Notes under the pieces: generated by a model
Database searches by the model: none
The model's input: only the letters and a program-made list of their open reading frames with translations
Told to the model about the DNA's origin: nothing
NCBI GenBank assembly: GCA_963677475.2
Contig: CAXXQD010000015.1
Span: forward strand, 310,001-374,000
Length of the DNA: 64,000 nucleotides
Reading direction: 5' to 3'
DNA from: JABMQB01 sp963677475
GTDB lineage: Bacteria > Bacteroidota > Bacteroidia > Bacteroidales > Prolixibacteraceae
Translations under genes and position numbers: made by a program
Shown here: piece by piece, positions 59,401 through 64,000 of the stretch
How the letters are laid out: every line of letters begins with the position of its first letter
Numbering within the stretch: the first letter of the stretch is position 1

Positions 59401-59783
59401 GAGACCGTGCCACCTTCTGTTGCGCTAGGATAAAGTAAAATATGTCGGTCATTAACAGAATGGGTAACTTCTGTTCCGTCAAAAATCATTTTTAGGGTTT
59501 CTTCAATGTCTTTGGCATTGATGTTTATCGAAACAATCCTGTTCATATTGATATACTCAGAACTATATGCAAATCGATATTCCGATTGCTTTTCTATTTC
59601 TTCTAGTACATCAATAACTCTTGTATTACGCATGTCAAGCGTTAAGCGGGTTGTTTGACTGTAAAGGCTAGCAGAAACCTGCATTAACCCTACGAGTAAC
59701 ATTAAAAATGTTAGTTTCATAATTCTAAAACTTTTGTTCCAGAAAGGAGGCATACCCCTTTCTTTCATACGATTTTTTTTCAT
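56496..59783 (-). CDS. susC: SusC/RagA TonB-linked outer-membrane transporter with STN domain
   Basis: A 1095-residue receptor. A signal region (about 1-45, LMQVSASLYSQ), then the STN (secretin and TonB N-terminal) domain (about 50-115, MRNTRVIDVLEEIEKQSEYRF), a CarboxypepD_reg-like domain (about 130-215, GKVVDSSGIPLPGVTVVIKG), the TonB box/plug (about 220-350, LEEVVAIGYGTMKKSDLTGA; IYGSRGANGVIIITTKSG) and the barrel to the terminal SIGANISF. The STN domain signals to the FecR protein encoded 96 bases upstream, so import and gene induction are coupled. Confidence 0.96.
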   Translation of the reverse strand: MKKNRMKERGMPPFWNKSFRIMKLTFLMLLVGLMQVSASLYSQTTRLTLDMRNTRVIDVLEEIEKQSEYRFAYSSEYINMNRIVSININAKDIEETLKMIFDGTEVTHSVNDRHILLYPSATEGGTVSGQQKPVTGKVVDSSGIPLPGVTVVIKGTAQGTVTGSDGQYSIKNVPAEGTLIFSFVGMKTIEILVANQGIIDVTLEDESIGLEEVVAIGYGTMKKSDLTGAISSVSSDDFNKGSQMTAQQLIQGKVSGVNISQNSGKPGGANTIRVRGGTSITASNDPLYVIDGVPISTTGGVSNANISTAQTNIFDQEPTNPLQTLNPNDIESVIVLKDASATAIYGSRGANGVIIITTKSGNSGKVQISYDVTAGISNVAKTVDVLSADQYRKAVNDSGLALDNKGSDTNWQDHIYRTAYQHNHYLSMMGGTDKTTYRASIGYGEQEGIMLSSKMQQANIRTNINHTELDGRLTFDLRMNYGETTSDQSAITNTLGSEYGTSMNYEAYVFNPTYPILDADGNYNHVLPYRVNPVSFSTDVVDQRMNTRFLGNLATTFKIIDPLSIKVNLGFTRQSIARNSHISKNNPLGEGSGGYASVQKLGDYSKLLETILSFKKTYGKNSIDAIAGYSYQYFKDEGLHNTAKGFLSDEFKWYSLQAASTIESVSSYVSSNTLISMYGRVNYNYDNRFLLTATIRQDGSSRFGSGNKWGLFPSGAASWRISQEEFFQSAKISDLKLRVSYGITGNQEIGNLNSITTLGASSSGYLIGGDRITIVLPQQYANPDLKWEQTAQLDIGLNFGLFDQKIYGSFDYYRKETSDLLLLIAVPSPSVVSTQLANVGSVENKGIEFEIGAKIFNKKDFFWDANFNISANKNKVLSLSNDKWKGDNIKTAPIQGQGLSGGYAQLIAEGKPLGSFYGNVFTGIVDGVEQFEAEPDYIGSAQPDFTFGLSNTFSYKNWNLGINFRGSVGNDIYNLTANNLGYLINLPGRNVIPEAVSSGVGVDQAKKYSSRWIEDGSFIRLDNMTLGYNFDVNNSFLSNARVYISGQNLFVITGYSGSDPEVNSEVSGTGVAPIGIDYLSYPKARTISIGANISF

Positions 59784-59838
59784 AGTTTTACATGGATTTA
59801 GTTAATAAATCTATTTATCATTTTTCGATGGTAATAAT

Positions 59839-59867
59839 AAGCCGGTAGTGTAGCAGCGAGCCGGCTT
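59839..59867. terminator. GC-rich hairpin between fecR and susC
   Basis: AAGCCGG and CCGGCTT, 7-bp arms around a 15-base loop, flanked by T-rich sequence on both strands. Likely a partial terminator or mRNA stabiliser that lets susCD be expressed at a level different from sigma/fecR. Confidence 0.45.
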
Positions 59868-59879
59868 TATTTTTACTGT

Positions 59880-60863
59880 TTATTTATTTTTTCTGTTTTT
59901 AAATGTTATTACATTTCCATCTTGCACCGCTTTTACCGGTGTTATTTTTTCCATCATTTCAATAATCTCATCCAAAGGTTCTTTGCTAATTGTAAATGTG
60001 TACCGATATCGCGCAAGCTCTTCATCAAAGGCAAATTCCTGGTTATACCTTGTTCTCAATCGTTGCAAAACTTCATCCAATGGCTGATTGTAAATATTTA
60101 ACATACCATGTTTCCATGATGTGTATTTAGATGTGTTTACATTGTGTACAAACAATTTATTTTTTTCTTTATCAAATTCGGCCATTTCGCCGGGAACCAA
60201 TTTGTAATGAAAAGATGGTACTTCCGCATTATTTAATTCTACTGATCCTTCTTCCAGAACTATATTTATGTGTTTAGCTTCAGGAAAAGCATCCACATTA
60301 AATTTTGTTCCCAATACTTTTATCCGAAAATCGTTACACCCAACAATCAAAGGTATTTTAGGATTTTTTGTTACATCAAAGAAAGCTTCCCCCGAAAGTT
60401 CAATATTGCGGGTTTTAGTTCCAAAAACGTTGCTATAAGTTATTGAAGAACCAGAATTTAACCATACAGTTGAGCTGTCGGGAAGTACGACTTTCGAAAC
60501 TTGTCCAAAATCTGCCATTACCGTTGTGGTCAACTCGGGTGTTTGGCTTTTGTTTAGAAACATAAAAGTTAAACTTCCGATACTTAAAAGAAAAAACAGA
60601 ACGGCAGCATATTTGAAAATGCTTTGTAACCTTCTTGATTTTTGTAATCCTTGATTATTTTTTCGGATTATTTTTGTTTGGATTTGATCCCAAACCATTC
60701 TTTCATTTTCCGAGATTTCCTGCAAGTCAAAATCTTTTTTCCAACTTAGTTTTAATTGATCAAACTCATTTCTGTTGGAAGCATCTCTCAACCAATCAAG
60801 CAGTTTTTTTTGCTCGCTGGCCGATGCCTGGTCGTTTAAATATTTGTAGATGATTGATTTCAT
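59880..60863 (-). CDS. FecR-type anti-sigma factor
   Basis: A 327-residue single-pass membrane protein. Cytoplasmic N-terminal anti-sigma part (1-80, YLNDQASASEQKKLLDWL and WDQIQTKI), a helix at about 88-108, then the FecR periplasmic domain (DFGQVSKVVLPDSSTVWLNS, GEAFFDVTKNPKIPLIV, LGTKFNVDAFPEA) and the DUF4974 STN-like C-terminal domain (about 255-325, LNIYNQPLDEVLQRL). It holds the ECF sigma factor inactive until SusC signals. It is cotranscribed with the sigma gene. Confidence 0.95.
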   Translation of the reverse strand: MKSIIYKYLNDQASASEQKKLLDWLRDASNRNEFDQLKLSWKKDFDLQEISENERMVWDQIQTKIIRKNNQGLQKSRRLQSIFKYAAVLFFLLSIGSLTFMFLNKSQTPELTTTVMADFGQVSKVVLPDSSTVWLNSGSSITYSNVFGTKTRNIELSGEAFFDVTKNPKIPLIVGCNDFRIKVLGTKFNVDAFPEAKHINIVLEEGSVELNNAEVPSFHYKLVPGEMAEFDKEKNKLFVHNVNTSKYTSWKHGMLNIYNQPLDEVLQRLRTRYNQEFAFDEELARYRYTFTISKEPLDEIIEMMEKITPVKAVQDGNVITFKNRKNK

Positions 60864-60956
60864 TATTTCACATATATAAGGAATACAATAAAAATGAAAA
60901 AACCCTACCTCATCGATAAGGTTATTTAGAAAAATAATCAGAAAGTATTTATAAAT

Positions 60957-61550
60957 CTAACCAATTAGTAAGCAAATGAGAACAGATAAAGCAGGGAATT
61001 GTAGAAGCAATTTTTTGCGGATTTGCTGTTTTGCACCATTAATGTGTTTTTCGACCATTTTTATGCTAATTCCCAGTTCGGCTGCAACATCTTTTTGTTT
61101 TTTGCCTTCAATTTTACACTGTGTAAATACAATTTTCATTTTAGCAGGCAATTCCTCAATTGCGGTCTTAAACGAATCAATTAATTCTTCCTCCAAGCTC
61201 TTGTTCTCTTTTTCTGCAAGGTCCAATTGGTATAAGTACTGTAATTGATTGATCCCAATTTGTTCAATATCCAGATTTGATTTATCAAGCTTCTTTTTTT
61301 GCAGAAAATTTAAGCACCTGTTTTTGGTGATTTTAAAAATAAAATTTTCGATTGATTTTCCGGCATCAATTTTTTCGTGATTTTCCCAAAAGGCAATGAA
61401 AGCCTCCTGAATTATATCTTCCACTTCAGATTCATTGCTAATAAATAGTTTACAGTAGCCTTTTAACCGTGGGTATAGCAATCGAAAGACCTCTTTAAAA
61501 GTATCGGGGTTACCTTGTTGCAGCTCTATTTTAGTTTGAATATCAAACAC
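60957..61550 (-). CDS. ECF RNA polymerase sigma factor with C-terminal hydrophobic tail
   Basis: A 197-residue sigma factor of the SusCD/FecR type. Region 2 at about 15-85 (VEDIIQEAFIAFWENH; ENFIFKITKNRCLNFLQ), region 4 at about 130-180 (ELPAKMKIVFTQCKIEGKKQ; DVAAELGISIKMVEKHI). The last 15 residues (FPALSVLICLLIG) are hydrophobic and could be a membrane segment, which sigma factors normally lack. It should direct transcription of susCD and the pectin genes after release from FecR. Confidence 0.93.
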   Translation of the reverse strand: MFDIQTKIELQQGNPDTFKEVFRLLYPRLKGYCKLFISNESEVEDIIQEAFIAFWENHEKIDAGKSIENFIFKITKNRCLNFLQKKKLDKSNLDIEQIGINQLQYLYQLDLAEKENKSLEEELIDSFKTAIEELPAKMKIVFTQCKIEGKKQKDVAAELGISIKMVEKHINGAKQQIRKKLLLQFPALSVLICLLIG

Positions 61551-61726
61551 GTATTACGAGAATAAAAGCCCTAAAAATATAATTAACTGTTAAATGCGCC
61601 ACAATTTTAAGGATATTCTTTTTTGCAAATAGTTTCTGAAAACATTAACCCCTTCATCAATATTTTGGAACTTAAATATTTGACCATTGCTTGTTTAAAT
61701 AGGTTCGCATGTTCTTTCGATGCTTG

Positions 61727-62722
61727 CTATTCTTTAAAAATTTTGTTCAAAAAAGAAACCATATAATCAACTGTTTCATTAAACCACGGGTGCACATGCC
61801 AAAATGAATGTGGGCTGTTTTCAATGGTTTGTACTTCTGAGTAAATATTAAACTTGTTTAAAACTGTAATTACACTATCGCGGCCGGCATGGAACCGGGG
61901 CTGGGCGCTGTTAATGAACAATGTTGGCGGCGAATCTTGCCCGGCATAAATCATTGGTGATGCTTCCACCCATTTTTCCCTGTCTTCTTTTAAGGTTGCC
62001 CCAAACCAGAGCGATCCTGCCGAATGCCTGCCCGGTATGTTGTCACCCAAACTTTCTTCGGGAGTGGTAAAATCCAAAACACCATCCATATCGATTACTG
62101 CCTGAACGGCTGCTGAAACATCATTATTTCCCTCATAACCATCAAATTTTTTTACGTTTCCGGTATAAGCAACCAAAGCTGCTAAATGTCCTCCTGCAGA
62201 GCTTCCGGTAATAGCAATTTTATCGGGATCGATATTGTATTTGTCAGCATTGGCCCGAACGTATCTAATTGCTGCTTTTATATCGAAAACCGCTGCCGGA
62301 TACAATGCTTCAGGTGAAAGCCTGTATTCAACCGGGATGGTTACATAACCTTGATCCGCTATTTTTTGTGCCATTGGAATTTGTGCCGATTTACTTCCGG
62401 TTAACCAGCCGCCCCCAAAAAGCATAATCAAAGCCGGGTATTTCCCAGGTTTTTTAGGGCTGAGTATGTCCAGATGTAGGTTTCGTTCCCCATAAGGTGT
62501 ATCTGGCAAGGTGGCATAAACAATGTCGAATTGGGCTTTCACGGCATTTGGCATCTCAGGCTTTACCAAAACAATATCTGGGTAGTGCTTGCTTAATTTC
62601 ACCCATGCCGAGTAGGGTGTATATGAAGTATCCCTCGGGATTGGTTTAAACTGGCTGGTTTGTCCTGAACCTTTAATGGCAAAAAAAGACAAAAGTGTCA
62701 GTGAAATAAATAGTCGCTTCAT
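61727..62722 (-). CDS. Secreted alpha/beta hydrolase, carbohydrate-esterase-like
   Basis: A 331-residue exported esterase (signal peptide 1-20, ends GSGQ). Oxyanion loop MLFGGGWLTGS (HGGG-like), nucleophile Ser175 in ITGSSAGGHLAAL, and a C-terminal His in ENSPHSFWHVHPWF; the Asp is probably in the strand PTLFINSAQPRFHAGRD. This is the hormone-sensitive lipase/BD-FAE type found in polysaccharide loci, often removing acetyl or feruloyl groups. It lies 176 bases upstream of the sigma gene, same strand. Substrate unknown; acetylated pectin would fit the neighbourhood. Confidence 0.87.
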   Translation of the reverse strand: MKRLFISLTLLSFFAIKGSGQTSQFKPIPRDTSYTPYSAWVKLSKHYPDIVLVKPEMPNAVKAQFDIVYATLPDTPYGERNLHLDILSPKKPGKYPALIMLFGGGWLTGSKSAQIPMAQKIADQGYVTIPVEYRLSPEALYPAAVFDIKAAIRYVRANADKYNIDPDKIAITGSSAGGHLAALVAYTGNVKKFDGYEGNNDVSAAVQAVIDMDGVLDFTTPEESLGDNIPGRHSAGSLWFGATLKEDREKWVEASPMIYAGQDSPPTLFINSAQPRFHAGRDSVITVLNKFNIYSEVQTIENSPHSFWHVHPWFNETVDYMVSFLNKIFKE

Positions 62723-62919
62723 GATTTTTATGTAGATTAGGTTACAAATATTTCAGTAAGAATAAATATCTATTACGATCGAAAATAATCGAATGATTTA
62801 TTTATAAACAGGTTTGGTATATCCCCCTGGTTTAAAAATTAAACATTTACGATGAAATTCATTTCTTGTTTTACCTTACAGTAAGTCAATTTATGCCTTC
62901 AAATATAAATTAAAATCTT

Positions 62920-62927
62920 TACTTTTG
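62920..62927 (+). promoter_or_regulatory. Putative -7 box for pheT
   Basis: TACTTTTG, full match to TAnnTTTG, 31 bases before the pheT ATG; no clear TTTG at the -33 distance. Confidence 0.5.
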
Positions 62928-62958
62928 TCCTTTCATAATTTTATAGTGGTATTTTGAT

Positions 62959-64000
62959 ATGAAGATTTCTTACAAGTGGTTAAAAGATTATATTGACTTT
63001 GATTTAAGTCCCGAAAAGTTAGCTGAAGTATTAACTGATACTGGTCTTGAAGTTGGCGGAATAGAAGAAGTTGAAAGCATAAAAGGGGGCTTAAAAGGAG
63101 TTGTAGTAGGTCATGTCGAAACTTGTGAGCCACATCCAAATTCTGACCACTTAAGTAAAACCACTGTAAATGTTGGGAATGCAATTCTTCCGATTGTATG
63201 TGGTGCACCAAATGTTGCAGCAGGTCAAACTATTTTGGTTGCAACCGTTGGGACAACATTATATAGCGGAGAAGAAGAATTCAAAATTAAAAAAGCCAAG
63301 ATCAGGGGCGAAGAATCACAAGGTATGATTTGTTCGGAAGTTGAATTAGGGCTTGGTTCCGATGCAAGTGGCATTATGGTACTCGATGGCGCTGTTGTTG
63401 CTGGCACAAAAGCAAGCGATCATTTCAAAATTGAAAATGATTATGCCATTGAAGTGGACCTCACGCCAAACAGGATTGATGGTGCTTCACATATTGGTGT
63501 AGCACGCGATGTTGCTGCCTATTTAAAACAATCAAAAGATATTAGTTATAGGCGCCCGTCGGTTGAGGCTTTTAAAGTGGATAACACCGACCTTAAAATT
63601 CCGGTTGAAGTTCTTAATCCGGAAGCTTGTCCAAGGTATGCCGCTGTTACAATTAGCGGGGTAGAAGTAAAGGAATCGCCGGAGTGGCTTCAGAACAGGT
63701 TAAAAGCAATTGGCCATGCCCCAATCAATAATATTGTTGATGCAACCAACTATGTGTTGTTGGAAACGGCACAACCACTTCATGCATTTGATGCCGATGA
63801 GATTAAAGGAGGCAAAGTACTTGTAAAAACCATGCCGGCAGCGACAAAATTTGTTACGCTCGATGAGGAAGAAAGAGAATTGCATGAAAATGACCTGATG
63901 ATATGCAATGCGGAAGAGGGGATGTGTATTGGTGGTGTTTTTGGAGGAATAAAATCTGGTGTAAAAGAATCAACAAAAAACATATTTCTTGAAAGTGCGT
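62959..64000 (+). CDS. pheT: Phenylalanyl-tRNA synthetase beta subunit, N-terminal part (cut by window end)
   Basis: An open frame of 347 codons running past the window edge. It begins MKISYKWLKDYIDFDLS, then the tRNA-binding OB-fold domain (about 40-150, VVGHVETCEPHPNSDHL; LPIVCGAPNVAAGQ; SQGMICSEVELGLG), and continues into the B3/B4 editing domain (YAIEVDLTPNRIDGASHIGVARD). PheT pairs with PheS to charge tRNA-Phe. The stop codon is outside the window. No sign of damage. Confidence 0.97.
   Translation, partial: MKISYKWLKDYIDFDLSPEKLAEVLTDTGLEVGGIEEVESIKGGLKGVVVGHVETCEPHPNSDHLSKTTVNVGNAILPIVCGAPNVAAGQTILVATVGTTLYSGEEEFKIKKAKIRGEESQGMICSEVELGLGSDASGIMVLDGAVVAGTKASDHFKIENDYAIEVDLTPNRIDGASHIGVARDVAAYLKQSKDISYRRPSVEAFKVDNTDLKIPVEVLNPEACPRYAAVTISGVEVKESPEWLQNRLKAIGHAPINNIVDATNYVLLETAQPLHAFDADEIKGGKVLVKTMPAATKFVTLDEEERELHENDLMICNAEEGMCIGGVFGGIKSGVKESTKNIFLESA

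Overview
The window is a chromosomal stretch of a Bacteroidota bacterium, most likely of the order Marinilabiliales (Prolixibacteraceae-like; this placement is an inference). Reasons: a SusC/SusD pair with FecR and an ECF sigma factor; many Bacteroidota-restricted families (DUF4876, DUF6850-like, DUF3078, DUF4199, DUF4268, DUF4924, DUF6132, BT_3928); A+T-rich spacers without clear Shine-Dalgarno sequences; and several promoters of the Bacteroidota type TTTG-N18/19-TAnnTTTG (for example before the SRP RNA and the ilv genes).

Layout. 1-10256 is one leftward gene set: lipoprotein, ECF sigma factor, Spy/CnrX-like sensor, small membrane protein (anti-sigma candidate), NapH-like ferredoxin with an HMA-like tail, TonB-dependent receptor, DUF4876 lipoprotein, DUF6850-like outer-membrane barrel, and the start of another lipoprotein. 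It reads as a self-regulated envelope uptake or redox system, perhaps for a metal. 10321-30890 is mostly housekeeping: tpiA, BT_3928, DUF1599, folP-cdaA, a nitronate monooxygenase-like enzyme, a GT2 glycosyltransferase, SRP RNA, tRNA-Thr and tRNA-Tyr with a degenerate tRNA-like copy beside them, thioredoxin, udk, manA, engB, prs, rplY-pth, DUF3078 and CYTH/HD proteins.

31064-44230 is the branched-chain amino acid region. A leader peptide rich in Val, Ile and Leu codons, with mutually exclusive antiterminator and terminator hairpins, precedes ilvD-ilvB-ilvN. ilvC lies 7 kb further on. Between them sits a leftward corrinoid methyltransferase locus: a methanol-type MtaB, its corrinoid protein MtaC, a COG0523 GTPase and a RACE-type corrinoid activator, followed by two AraC regulators. 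This is an unusual gene set for Bacteroidota.

44223-48317 holds two glycosyltransferases (one a GT11 fucosyltransferase), a ZIP metal transporter, a stand-alone ClpP and DUF4268. 48505-62722 is leftward: an M3 peptidase, then a carbohydrate locus with pectinesterase (CE8), a large beta-helix/DUF6298-like protein, SusD, SusC with an STN domain, FecR, an ECF sigma factor and an alpha/beta hydrolase. The window ends inside pheT. Pectinesterase releases methanol from pectin and MtaBC-type enzymes consume methanol, so the two accessory loci may be metabolically linked. That link is an inference. I saw no insertion sequence, prophage or CRISPR array.
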